Of a DNA stretch of 64,000 nt, positions 8,809 to 17,475 are shown piece by piece. The notes beneath the pieces were generated by a model. The model ran no database searches, had not been told where the DNA came from, and saw nothing but the letters and a program-made list of their open reading frames with translations. Made by a program: the position numbers and the translations under genes. The DNA is taken from positions 310,001 to 374,000 of the forward strand of contig NZ_BSFK01000005.1 of the NCBI RefSeq assembly GCF_027922305.1, read 5' to 3'. The stretch comes from Methylopila jiangsuensis (GTDB lineage Bacteria; Pseudomonadota; Alphaproteobacteria; Rhizobiales; Methylopilaceae). Positions within the stretch are counted from its first letter, which is position 1, and every line of letters begins with the position of its first letter.

Positions 8809-9556
8809 CGTCGTCCTCCGGCACGCCCAGATAGACGTCCTGCACGCGGGGATCGGCCGCGATCTCGGCCGGCGTGCCCTGTCGGAGCACGGTTCCCTGG
8901 TTCATCACGGTGATCGTGTCGGCGATGTCGAAGACGACCTCCATGTCGTGTTCGATCAGCACCACGTCGACGGTCTTGGCGAGCTCGCGCACGGTCGCCA
9001 CCGTGCGGTCGGTCTCCTCCGGGCTCATGCCCGCGACCGGCTCGTCGAGCAGCAGCAGCCTGGGCTCGGTCGCCAGCGCGATGGCGATCTCGAGCAGCGC
9101 CTGGTCGCCATAGGAGAGGTTGCCGGCGAGGTCGTCGCGGTGGCGGGCAACGCCCGCGCGCTCCATCACCTCGTCCACCTTCCTGGCCGTCGCGGCGTAG
9201 CTGTGGGCCGGGCGGAACGGGTTCAGGAAGCGCGACCGGCTCTGGGCGGCGATCCAGACGTTGTCGTGGACCGAGAGGCCGTTGAACACGCTCTTCACCT
9301 GCAGCGTGCGGGCGACGCCGAGCCGGCTGATCTTGTGCGTCGGCAGGCCCGTGACGTCCTCGCCGAGAAAGCGGACGGTTCCCTTGTCCGCCCGCAGGAA
9401 GCCGGAGATCAGGTTGAAGAATGTGGTCTTGCCGGCGCCGTTCGGCCCGATGATGGCGTGAAGCTCCTTGCCCGGAAGGGTCAGGTCGACCCCGTTGACC
9501 GCGGTGAGGCCGCCGAAGCTCTTGGTCAGGCCGCGAATTTCCATGACGTTGGTCAT
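8795..9556 (-). CDS. livG: ABC transporter ATP-binding protein, LivG type
   Basis: This 253-residue nucleotide-binding subunit of the Liv-type importer has Walker A GPNGAGKTT, the family stretch ARTLQVKSVFNGLSVHDNV, an unusual signature NLSYGDQALLEIA, Walker B LLLLDEPVAGMS and the switch LIEHDMEVV. LSYG in place of LSGG is normal for LivG. The long reading frame extends far upstream over the permease gene, but the true start is the ATG at 9556, which gives MTNVMEIRGLTKSFGG. A second ATG lies 12 bases later. It starts 5 bases after the upstream livM stop and overlaps livF by 14 bases. Confidence 0.94.
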   Translation of the reverse strand: MTNVMEIRGLTKSFGGLTAVNGVDLTLPGKELHAIIGPNGAGKTTFFNLISGFLRADKGTVRFLGEDVTGLPTHKISRLGVARTLQVKSVFNGLSVHDNVWIAAQSRSRFLNPFRPAHSYAATARKVDEVMERAGVARHRDDLAGNLSYGDQALLEIAIALATEPRLLLLDEPVAGMSPEETDRTVATVRELAKTVDVVLIEHDMEVVFDIADTITVMNQGTVLRQGTPAEIAADPRVQDVYLGVPEDDDAEG

Positions 9557-9561
9557 CGGCC

Positions 9562-10563
9562 TCACTCGCTGCGCGGAGGTGCGGAAGGGGTGGGCTTGAG
9601 GCGGCGGACGGCGTCCTCGATGAGGCCGGCGAAGCCGCGGGGCGCGAAGGTCACCATCAGGATGACGATCACGCCGAGCACCATCAGGTAGTGCTCCCAG
9701 ATCGAGGAGATCTCCTCGCGCAGCACGATCAGCGCGGCGGTCCCGATCAGCGGGCCAAACAGCGTTCCGGCGCCGCCGACGATGGTCCAGATCACGCCTT
9801 CGCCGGAGACCGTCCAGTACATGTACTGGGCGGAGGCGTAGCGGGAGAACAGGGCGAACAGTGCCCCGCCCATGCCCGCCAGGAAGCCGGCCATGACGAA
9901 GGCGGCGTAGCGCAGCCAGAAGGCGTCGAGGCCGATGAGCCCGGCGCGCGGGGCGTTCTCGCGCACGGCCTTGAGGCCGTAGCCGAAGGGGCTGCGCAGC
10001 ACGACCCACATCGCGCCGTAGCACAGGCCCACGAAGAACAGGACGAACAGATACTGCGTGGCCTGGTCGAACAGGTCGAGCTCGACGCCGCCGAGCGAGA
10101 AGAACGGCGGCAGGCTCAGCGACAGGCCGTCGTCGCCGCCGGTCAGGTCCTTCGCTCCGACGGTCAGGAGGTATAGGATGAGCCCGAAGACGATGGTGAT
10201 GATGCTGAAGTAGTGCCAGGTGAGGCGGACCGCGAAGATCCCGGCGACCGCGGCCATGGCGGTGGCGGCCGTGACGCCGAGCCCCATGGAGCCCCAGAAC
10301 CCGAGCCCGAAATGCTGCAGCCCGAAGGCGACCCCATAGGCGCCGACGCCGAAATACAGCGCCTGACCGAAGGACAACAGGCCCGCGTAGCCGTAGAGCA
10401 GGTTCACGCTTGCGGCGAACAGGCTCCAGATCAGGATTTCGGCGGCGATGTCGACCCAGTAGTCCTCGACCAGCGCCGGCAGCCACCATGGCACGGCGGC
10501 GACCAAAAGAAGGACGGCGGCGAAGATCGCCAGGCGTCCGGGTGAGAGGACGTCCGAACTCAT
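9562..10563 (-). CDS. livM: ABC transporter permease, LivM type (second copy)
   Basis: This 333-residue inner-membrane permease has about nine hydrophobic segments and the LivM cytoplasmic loop RSPFGYGLKAVRENAPRAGLIG, which contacts the ATPases. The ATG at 10563 overlaps the previous gene's stop by 4 bases (ATGA), so the two permeases are coupled. A longer open frame upstream is a shadow over that gene. The region ends with EDAVRRLKPTPSAPPRSE, a charged cytoplasmic tail. The operon has three permease genes (one LivH and two LivM-like) instead of the usual two. Both LivM-like proteins are full length, so this looks like duplication with divergence rather than gene decay. Confidence 0.92.
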   Translation of the reverse strand: MSSDVLSPGRLAIFAAVLLLVAAVPWWLPALVEDYWVDIAAEILIWSLFAASVNLLYGYAGLLSFGQALYFGVGAYGVAFGLQHFGLGFWGSMGLGVTAATAMAAVAGIFAVRLTWHYFSIITIVFGLILYLLTVGAKDLTGGDDGLSLSLPPFFSLGGVELDLFDQATQYLFVLFFVGLCYGAMWVVLRSPFGYGLKAVRENAPRAGLIGLDAFWLRYAAFVMAGFLAGMGGALFALFSRYASAQYMYWTVSGEGVIWTIVGGAGTLFGPLIGTAALIVLREEISSIWEHYLMVLGVIVILMVTFAPRGFAGLIEDAVRRLKPTPSAPPRSE

Positions 10564-11537
10564 CGGGAGAACCTGATGCTTAGGATGCGGATGGCGCCGC
10601 CCCACAGCCCGTCGGGCATGAAGCGGACGAGGACGAGCAGCAGGATCCCCACGAGGATCATGAAGTGCTCGTAGTAGCGGGAGAGGTGCTCGGCCGCGGT
10701 GAGATAGACCGCCGTGCCCACGAAGGGGCCGATAAGCGTGCCCAGTCCGCCGAGCGCGGCCATGACGACGGCGCGGCCGGAGTAGGTCCAGTCGAAGAAC
10801 TCGAGATTGCTGTAGCGGGACAGCATCAGATAGAGGACGCCCGCGAAGCCTGCGAAGCCGGCGGCCGCCACGAACATCAGCCAGCGCAGCAGCCGCACGT
10901 CGTAGCCGAGCATGGCGGCCTTGGTCTCGTTCTCGCGCACGGCCTTGAGCGCGAGGCCGAAGGGCGAGCGGATCAGCAGCATGGCGAGCAGGCATGCGCC
11001 GAGCACCAGGGTCGCGGTCGCGAGGAACGCGGACATCTCGTCGGCGTAGTCGATGGTGAGCGCGCCGAGCGGCAGCGTGGGCGCCTCAGGCAGCGAGCGC
11101 GTCACGTAGGGACCGGCGATCCAGCGCCAGTGGCCGGATGCGAGGATGGTCGACACCAGCACCGACAGGATGATGGTGACGATCAGGGTGTGGTGCTGGC
11201 GCACCCGCGTGGCGATGAAGCCGGTGGGGATCGCGAAGGCGAGCGCTGCGCCGACGCCGGCCACGACCGGCGCCCAGCCCGAGAGGCCGTAGGCGAAGAC
11301 GGCGACGTTGTAGCCCCAGCAGCCCGCGCCGAAGTAGAGCGCCTGGGCGAAGGACAGCATGCCGCCGACGCCGAACACCAGCGAAACCGAGAGCGCGAAC
11401 ACGCCCCAGACCAGGATTTCGGCCAGGAAGGAGCGCTGGAAGTCCTCGAGCCAGACGCCGTAGCCGATCACCGCGGCGAAGAGGCCGAGCAGCCCGCCGA
11501 CCGCCCAGCGCGTCGAGGAGAAGGAGCCGCCCGTCAT
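10560..11537 (-). CDS. livM: ABC transporter permease, LivM type (first copy)
   Basis: This 325-residue LivM-type permease has multiple membrane helices and the cytoplasmic loop RSPFGLALKAVRENETKAAMLGYD, followed by VRLLRWLMFVAAAGFAGFAGVLY, hallmarks of the family. It forms the transmembrane channel with LivH. It follows livH by 22 bases and overlaps the second livM-like gene by 4. The two LivM-like proteins share the loop and the ALYFG/GYN-type first-half motifs but differ elsewhere, so they are not a recent exact duplication. With two LivM-like subunits, either could be the partner of LivH; the sequence does not say which. Confidence 0.92.
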   Translation of the reverse strand: MTGGSFSSTRWAVGGLLGLFAAVIGYGVWLEDFQRSFLAEILVWGVFALSVSLVFGVGGMLSFAQALYFGAGCWGYNVAVFAYGLSGWAPVVAGVGAALAFAIPTGFIATRVRQHHTLIVTIILSVLVSTILASGHWRWIAGPYVTRSLPEAPTLPLGALTIDYADEMSAFLATATLVLGACLLAMLLIRSPFGLALKAVRENETKAAMLGYDVRLLRWLMFVAAAGFAGFAGVLYLMLSRYSNLEFFDWTYSGRAVVMAALGGLGTLIGPFVGTAVYLTAAEHLSRYYEHFMILVGILLLVLVRFMPDGLWGGAIRILSIRFSR

Positions 11538-11559
11538 GGCCGATCCTCCCGCCCCGTCC

Positions 11560-12420
11560 TCAGCGCCGGGCCGGAGCGAACAGGCCGTTCGGACGCACCA
11601 GCAGCACCACGCTCATCACGACGAGCGAGACGATGCGGGCGGTGGTCGGCTCGGCGAAGGCGGAGACCAGACCCTCCATCACGGCGAGCAGCACGGCCGC
11701 GGCCGCCGTGCCCGGCAGGTTGCCGAGGCCGCCGATGATCACGGCGATGAAGCAGAGCGGCAGCACGTCGAGGCCGAGCCGGAACTCCACCGAGGTGATC
11801 GGCGCCGCCACCACGCCGCCGAGCATCGCCATCGCCGCGCCGATGCCGAAGGTGAACATGAAGATGCGGTCGGCCGGCACGCCCATGGCGATCGCCATCT
11901 CGCGATCCTGCCGCACGGCGCGCATCCAGGTGCCGAGTTTGGTGCGCCGCAGGAACAGGAAGAAGCCGGCGATCGCGAGCGCCGCGATCAGCGCCGCCAG
12001 CAGCCGGTAGGCCTCGTACTGGAAGCCGAACAGCTCCACCGTCACGCCGAGCGGGTCCATCAGGCGCTTGGGCGTGGTGCCGAAGGTGGCGCGGACGCCC
12101 TCCTGCAGGATGAGGGACAGGCCGAAGGAGGCGACGATGGACAGCGCCGGCGAGTTCTCGACCGGACGCATGACGCCGCGCTCGATCAGGCAGCCGGCCG
12201 CGAAGCCGATCAGCGGCACCAGCACGAAGGCGATCCAGAAGTTGCCGGTGACGTCGACCGTGGTCCACGCCAGGACCGCGCCGATCATGAACAGATCGCC
12301 ATGAGCGATGTTGATGAAGTCGAGAAGTCCGAAGATGATCGAAAGGCCGAGAGCGATCAGGGCGATGATCAAGCCCCATGCCAGGCCGTTCAACAGCAGA
12401 ACGCCGATCAGATCGTACAC
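11560..12420 (-). CDS. livH: ABC transporter permease, LivH type
   Basis: This 286-residue permease is the first gene of the transporter operon. Diagnostic LivH stretches are the N-terminal LNGLAWGLIIALIALGLSIIFG with LDFINIAHGDLFMIGA, and later LGTWMRAVRQDREMAIAMGVPADRIF. About eight hydrophobic segments are visible. Translation starts at a GTG at 12420 with an AAAGGTGAA site about 8 bases upstream; no suitable ATG is available. The 470-base region upstream, shared with the lysR gene end, holds the operon's promoter. The order livH-livM-livM-livG-livF-binding protein-membrane protein puts the binding protein near the end of the operon. Confidence 0.93.
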   Translation of the reverse strand: MYDLIGVLLLNGLAWGLIIALIALGLSIIFGLLDFINIAHGDLFMIGAVLAWTTVDVTGNFWIAFVLVPLIGFAAGCLIERGVMRPVENSPALSIVASFGLSLILQEGVRATFGTTPKRLMDPLGVTVELFGFQYEAYRLLAALIAALAIAGFFLFLRRTKLGTWMRAVRQDREMAIAMGVPADRIFMFTFGIGAAMAMLGGVVAAPITSVEFRLGLDVLPLCFIAVIIGGLGNLPGTAAAAVLLAVMEGLVSAFAEPTTARIVSLVVMSVVLLVRPNGLFAPARR

Positions 12421-12892
12421 GACGACTTCACCTTTCGGGTCTGGCCTTAACTTTAACCAGTTTCAGCCTAAATTATGGGCATAAAATTTGCTGCCTCATG
12501 TTTGACCAGAGGACCGGAAAAGATCGGCGGGCACAACAGGCCAAAACGTCAATCCGCTGTGCATTTTTGCGCATGCGAACGACCGGTCTGAACGACGAAA
12601 GCCGCCGCACATGCCGTGCGGCGGCTTTCGGGACGATCGGACGTTCCGGCTATGGGCCTCATTCAGGCCCTGAGCGATCGTTGCGACGTCTGCAGGCCCG
12701 GCGAAGTCGTCGACCGCGAGGCGAACGCATCGGCTTGCGATGCGCCTCTGCGAGCCTCGACCGCGCCGTCGCCGGTTCCTTCCTCGTCAGAGAAGGAAAA
12801 TCGGAAAACTCTCGTTCAAACTGGAGAAAATCTCGAATAAACATCTGAATATCGAGGGACGTCGGCTCTGAATTGCTTATCGCGCGCCTGCA
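12421..12892. other. Intergenic region upstream of the Liv operon
   Basis: About 470 bases between the livH start and the lysR stop, both on the minus strand. It holds a perfect hairpin at 12596-12630 (listed separately) and must hold the operon promoter between about 12430 and 12590. That stretch is visibly AT-richer than its surroundings (TAACTTTAACCAG, AAATTATGGGCATAAAATTTG). I see no credible gene here. Confidence 0.6.
12596..12630 (-). terminator. Perfect hairpin terminator downstream of lysR
   Basis: CGAAAGCCGCCGCAC pairs perfectly with GTGCGGCGGCTTTCG around a 5-base loop, giving a 15-bp stem. The outer AAAG/CTTT pairs give it the look of a bidirectional terminator, though no long T-run follows on either strand. 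It lies about 260 bases after the lysR stop and before the Liv operon promoter region, so it probably insulates the two. Confidence 0.65.
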
Positions 12893-13825
12893 TCAGATCC
12901 CGGCGCCGCTGGATCCGCTGCCGATCGGCGCGTCAAATTCCGTCAGATAGCGGTGATCGTCCCGGAACATGTTTGTTATCTTCCTGGTGACGGCCCGAAC
13001 GCGACCTGTGTACTCCAGGTCCTCATGGGTGCTCAGGTAGATGTCGCGCATCACGATGACGTCGTCGTGGAGCAGGGGAATGAGATCGGACCTCGTCTTC
13101 GCCGAGAACAGCGGCAGCAGCGCGATGCCCGCTCCGGCGGCGACCGCGCACTGCTGTCCGTGAAGCGAGGTGGAGCGGAACACCACGTTCGTGGGCTCCA
13201 GCACGTCGTTCAGCCAGTGCACCGGACTGATGAACACGAGATCCTCGACGTAGTCGACGAAGGCGTGATCGGCGAGCTCGGCCCGCCCGCCCGGCGTTCC
13301 GTGGCGATCGAGATAGCTTTGGGCGGCGTAGAGCGCGAGCCGGAACGCGCCGATCTTTCGCACCGAAAGCCGCTGGCCGGCGAGCGGGACGAACGAGACC
13401 GACACGTCCGCCTCCCGCTTGGTCAGGTTGATGAGGTGGCGTTCGGTGACGAGCTCCACCATGAGGCCGGGTTCGTCGACGGCGAGCTGGGCGAAGCGCC
13501 CCGCGAGATAGAAGGCGCCGATCCCCTCCATCGTCGCGACCCGCACCCGGCCCGTCGGCGCGCTCGGGGCGGCGCTGACCGACTCCTGGATCGCGAGCGT
13601 GTCCTGCTCGATCCGCTCGGCGATGGCGAGCAGCTGGTGGCCCTTTTCGGTCAGCAGGAAGCCGTCGGGCTTCCGGTCGAAGAGCTTCACCGAAAGGCTC
13701 TTCTCCAGCTCGAAAATCCGCCGGCTGACCGTGGTGTGGTCCACCTTCAGCCGGCGCGCGGCGGGCATGAGGCGTCCGCGCCGGGCAAGCTCCAGAAAAT
13801 AGACGAGGTCGTTCCAGTTGAACAC
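12893..13825 (-). CDS. LysR-family transcriptional regulator
   Basis: This 310-residue regulator has a winged helix-turn-helix at residues 1-60 (LARRGRLMPAARRLKVDHTTVSRRIFELEKSL) and a LysR effector-binding domain from about 90. The gene is divergent from the nitrilase gene, with about 200 bases between the starts, and lies upstream of the Liv operon on the same strand. By the usual LysR arrangement it would control the divergent nitrilase and perhaps the transporter in response to a small co-inducer, but no operator was identified and this is inference. The helix-turn-helix has DHTTVSRR where many LysR proteins have SQPAVSRQ, a pattern seen in one LysR subgroup. Confidence 0.92.
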   Translation of the reverse strand: MFNWNDLVYFLELARRGRLMPAARRLKVDHTTVSRRIFELEKSLSVKLFDRKPDGFLLTEKGHQLLAIAERIEQDTLAIQESVSAAPSAPTGRVRVATMEGIGAFYLAGRFAQLAVDEPGLMVELVTERHLINLTKREADVSVSFVPLAGQRLSVRKIGAFRLALYAAQSYLDRHGTPGGRAELADHAFVDYVEDLVFISPVHWLNDVLEPTNVVFRSTSLHGQQCAVAAGAGIALLPLFSAKTRSDLIPLLHDDVIVMRDIYLSTHEDLEYTGRVRAVTRKITNMFRDDHRYLTEFDAPIGSGSSGAGI

Positions 13826-14027
13826 GCTGTGGTTCCGTCCGTCCGGACACGGGAATCTGCGGCGCCGGAACGATCATAGCCGCGGCGGGGCGGGCTGTCG
13901 CGGGAGGGCGCGGGACGCGCCGGGGATCGCCGCACACGCCTTTGCAGCAATTCCGCGTTCCCTGCGCGCAGGAGCGCCGTCAGCATCGGCGCGCAGCTTG
14001 GCGGAGAACAGGGAGTTTCGCGCGCAC

Positions 14028-15041
14028 ATGACATCCTATCCGAAGTTCAAGGCGGCCGCCGCGCACCTTGCGCCCGTCTTCCACGACACGGCGAAGACCG
14101 TCGACAAGGCGTGCTCCGTGATCGCCGAGGCCGCGCGCGACGGCGTGGCTCTTCTGGCCTTTCCCGAGAGCTTCATTCCGGGCTTCCCGCTCTGGTCGGG
14201 CGTCGTCGCGCCAACCGACAGCAACGACTTCTTCTGCCAGCTCGCCGCTCAGGCCATCCGGATCGACGGCCCGGAGATGGCGAGGGTCCGGGCCGCCACC
14301 CGCGACCACGGCCTCTACGTCTCGCTCGGCTTCACCGAAGGCACCGCCACGAGCGTCGGCTGCCTGTGGAACGCGAACGTGCTGATCGGCCCGGACGGTT
14401 CGATCCTGAACCACCATCGCAAGCTGATGCCGACCTTCTATGAGAAGCTGGTCTGGGCGCATGGCGACGGCGGCGGGCTGCGGGTGTCGGAGACGGAGCT
14501 CGGCCGGATCGGGATGCTGATCTGCGGCGAAAACACCAATCCGCTCGCGCGCTTCTCCCTCATGGCCCAGGGCGAGCAGGTGCACATCTCCACCTATCCG
14601 CCGCTGTTCCCCACCAAGCCGCTCGGCTCGAACGCGAACTACGATCTCGAGCAGGCCATCCGAATCCGCGCCGGCGCGCATTCGTTCGAGGCGAAGGTGT
14701 TCAACATCGTCTCGTCCGGTTTCTACGACGAAACCACGCGCAAGGCGTTCGAACCGCTGGGCAAGCACGCTCTCGCGGCCCTTGAAGAGGCGTCGCCGTC
14801 GGTGTCGCTGATCCTTGATCCGTCCGGCAACGTCGTAAGCGAGGTGCTCTCGACGGCGGAGGGGCTGGTGACGGCTGAGATCGACACCAGCCTGGCGGTG
14901 GAGCCGAAGCGCGTTCACGACCTTGTCGGGTACTACAACCGTTTTGACGTGTTCGGCCTGACGCTCAATCGCGCAGCGAACCGACCGATCACCTTCACCG
15001 GCCCCGAGCCGGTCGTCGACGCGCCGCCCCTGGACGCCTGA
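14028..15041 (+). CDS. Nitrilase-family carbon-nitrogen hydrolase
   Basis: This 337-residue enzyme is of the nitrilase/cyanide-hydratase branch, which hydrolyses R-CN to acid and ammonia or to amide. The catalytic triad is visible: Glu47 in FPESFIPGFP, Lys132 in HHRKLMPTFYEKLVW, and the nucleophile Cys166 in ICGENTNPLAR. CGENTNPLAR and PTFYEKLVW are features of true nitrilases rather than amidases or carbamoylases. I chose the ATG at 14028, with GGGAG about 12 bases upstream, giving MTSYPKFKAAAAHLAP. The longer open frame begins 210 bases earlier and would add an unrelated Arg-rich extension. It is divergent from the LysR gene. Substrate is unknown; aromatic or aliphatic nitriles are both possible. 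Confidence 0.9.
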   Translation: MTSYPKFKAAAAHLAPVFHDTAKTVDKACSVIAEAARDGVALLAFPESFIPGFPLWSGVVAPTDSNDFFCQLAAQAIRIDGPEMARVRAATRDHGLYVSLGFTEGTATSVGCLWNANVLIGPDGSILNHHRKLMPTFYEKLVWAHGDGGGLRVSETELGRIGMLICGENTNPLARFSLMAQGEQVHISTYPPLFPTKPLGSNANYDLEQAIRIRAGAHSFEAKVFNIVSSGFYDETTRKAFEPLGKHALAALEEASPSVSLILDPSGNVVSEVLSTAEGLVTAEIDTSLAVEPKRVHDLVGYYNRFDVFGLTLNRAANRPITFTGPEPVVDAPPLDA

Positions 15042-15566
15042 CGCTTCCGGTTTCCGGTCTGGGCCTCACCCAAACGGCGTCTGGTCGCGCATCAACCTGG
15101 GCGCTCTTACGGCGGCCTCCGGGAGCCGTCGGAGCGGCGTCAGCCGAAGAATGAAACTGCACACAGCCGCCGCATGTTCGGGAGCTTGCCCTTCTCCCCA
15201 AGGACATCATCGCGCCTTGGCGCAAAGCCGCGTCCCGATCGAAGTGCAATATCGCCAACCGGAAGCGCTGGCCGCCGCGATCGCTCGCGGCGGCCCCTTT
15301 TTAAGGTCCATGAGCCGGCGATCGTCATGCGGGCCGGCTGCGCCGTCGTTGACCCGTCGCCGAAGAGGCCACGTCCGCTTCTGTGAAGAGACATCTTGGC
15401 GCCGCTGAAAAGGAAATCAGCGCGGCGAGGAGTGAGCGGCGGAGGCGTTTAAGCTCGCGCGCCTTCGCCATCACGGCCTCCCTGCAGGGGGGGGATTTGT
15501 CGCCCTTTTCGTTGCCCGCATAGGCGACGAGCCAAGAAGAAAAGCAGTCAAGCGCTTGAGTTGTAA
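15042..15566. other. Intergenic region downstream of the nitrilase
   Basis: About 525 bases between the nitrilase stop and the tRNA gene. A strong hairpin with a T-run lies at 15270-15302. I see no convincing gene: the short open frames here lack ribosome sites, run through the hairpin or have no recognisable protein sequence. The 230 bases between the nitrilase stop and the hairpin are unexplained. Confidence 0.6.
15270..15302 (+). terminator. Rho-independent terminator
   Basis: GGCCGCCGCGA pairs with TCGCGGCGGCC around TCGC (11-bp perfect stem), followed by CCTTTTT on the + strand. This is a textbook terminator for transcription from the nitrilase side. It stands about 230 bases after the nitrilase stop, so the transcript has a long tail or another short transcript ends here. 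Confidence 0.8.
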
Positions 15567-15642
15567 TGGTGGGCCCGGAGGGATTCGAACCCCCAACCAA
15601 ACCGTTATGAGCGGTCGGCTCTAACCGTTGAGCTACAGGCCC
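15567..15642 (-). tRNA. tRNA-Ile2 (anticodon CAU)
   Basis: Read on the minus strand, this 76-base sequence folds as a tRNA: acceptor GGGCCTG pairs with CGGGCCC, the anticodon stem is GACCG/CGGTT with loop CTCATAA (CAU), the T-loop is GTTCGAATC, and 3' CCA is encoded. A CAU anticodon allows initiator Met, elongator Met or lysidine-modified Ile2. The GGGCC acceptor and GGTTAGAGC D-arm resemble tRNA-Ile2 and lack initiator features such as a C1 mismatch, so Ile2 reading AUA is preferred. The tRNA call is certain; the isotype less so. Confidence 0.85.
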
Positions 15643-15874
15643 GGCGCGGAACGTCATAGGCCGTTCCGCGGAGCTTCGCCACCGGGGAGTGCGCGGCCGC
15701 GCCATTTGCGCGCGACGCGACCGGGGAGGAGCGAAGGAGCCGCCCTCGTTCACGCGCGAACCCGGGAGCGTTCGAGAGCGACGGCGCGCGCGGTTTCCAG
15801 GTCTCCCCGGCCTCAGGGCCGGCGCTCGCCGTCGCGGGCGGCCCGATGTGGGCCGCGCCGACACGGGCGGGCGT

Positions 15875-17374
15875 TCAGTCGATGGAGACCGCCACGAAGC
15901 GCACGTCGCCGGCCTTGTTGGCGAGCAGCAGCAGCGCGGACTTCTTGTTGTCCTTCTTCAGCGCCTCGATGCGGCGGGCCACGTCCGCGGGAGAGGAGAT
16001 CGCCTCCTGCGCCACCTCCACCAGCAGGTCGCCGGCCTGGATGCCCTTCTCCTCCGCCTTGGAGCCTTCCTTCACCTCGGTGATCACCACGCCCTTGGCG
16101 TCCGGCTTCAGGCCGAACTGGGCCTTCAGATCGTCGGTGACGGGCGCGAGCGTCAGGCCGAGCGCCTCGGTGGTCTTGGGGGTCTCGGCCGTGTCGTCGC
16201 CCTTGGCGGCGGCGGTCTTCGGCGCTTCGGCCTCTTCCAGCCGGCCGACGGTGAGCTTCAAGGTCTCCTCCTTGCCCTTGCGCACCACCTTGACCTCGAC
16301 CTCCCGGTCGATGGGCGTGTCGGCCACGATGCGCGGCAGCTCGCGCACGTCCTTCACCGGCTTGCCGTCGAAGCCCACGATCACGTCGCCCACCTGAACG
16401 CCGCCCTTCTCGGCCGGACCGTCGTCGTTGACGCCGGCGATCAGCGCGCCCTTGTTGGCGCCCTTCACGCCCAGGCTGTCGGCGATGTCGTCGGTGACCT
16501 CCTGGATGCGGACGCCGATCCAGCCGCGCCGGGTCTCGCCGTACTTCAGCAGCTGCTCCACCACCGGGCCGGCCGTGGAGGCCGGCACCGAGAAGCCGAT
16601 GCCGATGGAGCCGCCCGAGGGCGAGATGATGGCGGTGTTGATGCCCACCACGTCGCCGTCGGTGTTGAACAGCGGGCCGCCGGAATTGCCGCGGTTGATG
16701 GCGGCGTCGGTCTGGATGAAGTTGTCGTAAGGCCCGGAGTTGATGTTGCGCTTGCGCGCCGAGACGATGCCGGCGGAGACCGAGCCGCCGAGGCCGAACG
16801 GGTTGCCGATGGCGAGCACCCAGTCGCCCACCCGGAGCTTGTCGGAATCGCCGAACTTCACCGCCTTCAGCGGCTTGGGCGGCTTCACGCGCAGCACCGC
16901 GAGGTCGGTCTTCGCGTCCTTGCCGACCAGTTCGGCCACCAGCTTGGAGCCGTCGTTGAAGTTGACCGTGATCTCGTCCGCGCCGTCGATGACGTGGTTG
17001 TTGGTCACCACGATGCCGGCGGGATCGACCACGAAGCCGGAGCCGAGCGAGCTCTGCTTGCGGGCGCGGGGCTGCTGGGCGCCGGGGCCCTTGTTGAAGA
17101 ACTCGTCGAAGAACTCCTCGAACGGCGACCCTTCGGGCAGCTTCGGCTTCGGCACCGATTTCTCCGCCGCAGGCGCGTTCTGGGAGGTGGAGATGTTCAC
17201 CACCGCGTCGAGAAGGCCCTCCGCCAGATCCGCGAAGCTCTCGGGCGCCGGCCGGGCCAGCGCCGGGGCGGGGAGGGCGAGCGGCGAGAAGGCGACAGCG
17301 GCCGCGAGCGCCACGGCCGCGGCGCCGCGCGCCCGGCTCGCGACGGCGGACGGGCGGGACGGGGACTTGCTCAT
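15875..17374 (-). CDS. Periplasmic serine protease of the DegP/HtrA (Do) family
   Basis: This 499-residue envelope protease degrades or refolds misfolded periplasmic proteins. An N-terminal signal peptide ends near ALARPA at residue 40. The trypsin-like domain has the triad His127 (TNNHVID), Asp157 (KTDLAVL) and Ser231 (NRGNSGGPL). Two PDZ domains follow, at about 285-375 (starting WIGVRIQEV) and 400-495. An acidic linker AEAPKTAAAKGDDTAETPK separates them. The DegP/DegQ/MucD subfamily cannot be decided from motifs alone. It lies 101 bases downstream of the DUF6898 gene on the same strand and upstream of the tRNA, which it faces on the same strand. Confidence 0.94.
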   Translation of the reverse strand: MSKSPSRPSAVASRARGAAAVALAAAVAFSPLALPAPALARPAPESFADLAEGLLDAVVNISTSQNAPAAEKSVPKPKLPEGSPFEEFFDEFFNKGPGAQQPRARKQSSLGSGFVVDPAGIVVTNNHVIDGADEITVNFNDGSKLVAELVGKDAKTDLAVLRVKPPKPLKAVKFGDSDKLRVGDWVLAIGNPFGLGGSVSAGIVSARKRNINSGPYDNFIQTDAAINRGNSGGPLFNTDGDVVGINTAIISPSGGSIGIGFSVPASTAGPVVEQLLKYGETRRGWIGVRIQEVTDDIADSLGVKGANKGALIAGVNDDGPAEKGGVQVGDVIVGFDGKPVKDVRELPRIVADTPIDREVEVKVVRKGKEETLKLTVGRLEEAEAPKTAAAKGDDTAETPKTTEALGLTLAPVTDDLKAQFGLKPDAKGVVITEVKEGSKAEEKGIQAGDLLVEVAQEAISSPADVARRIEALKKDNKKSALLLLANKAGDVRFVAVSID

Positions 17375-17475
17375 GGACGCTCCTTCAAGGGGCCGATCGC
17401 CAGGCTGCGCGCCTCGGCGCGGGCCGCGACTTTACACGACAGAGGTGAGGCGAAAAGAGGACCGGGCGCGCCGGC

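Noticed and set aside
6121..8913. 930-codon + strand frame over the binding-protein and livF genes
   Set aside because: It is the antisense shadow of clear minus-strand transporter genes and has no recognisable protein pattern.
13818..14027. N-terminal extension of the nitrilase
   Set aside because: The extra 70 residues are Arg-rich and unlike any nitrilase, and they would overlap the promoter region and start of the divergent lysR gene.
15151..15408. Possible 85-codon gene after the nitrilase
   Set aside because: It runs straight through the strong terminator hairpin at 15270-15302, and has no family pattern.
15325..15864. A 179-codon minus-strand frame over the tRNA
   Set aside because: Its middle (AQRLEPTAHNGLVGGSNPSGPT) is just the translation of the tRNA-Ile2 sequence in one frame, a well-known false protein.
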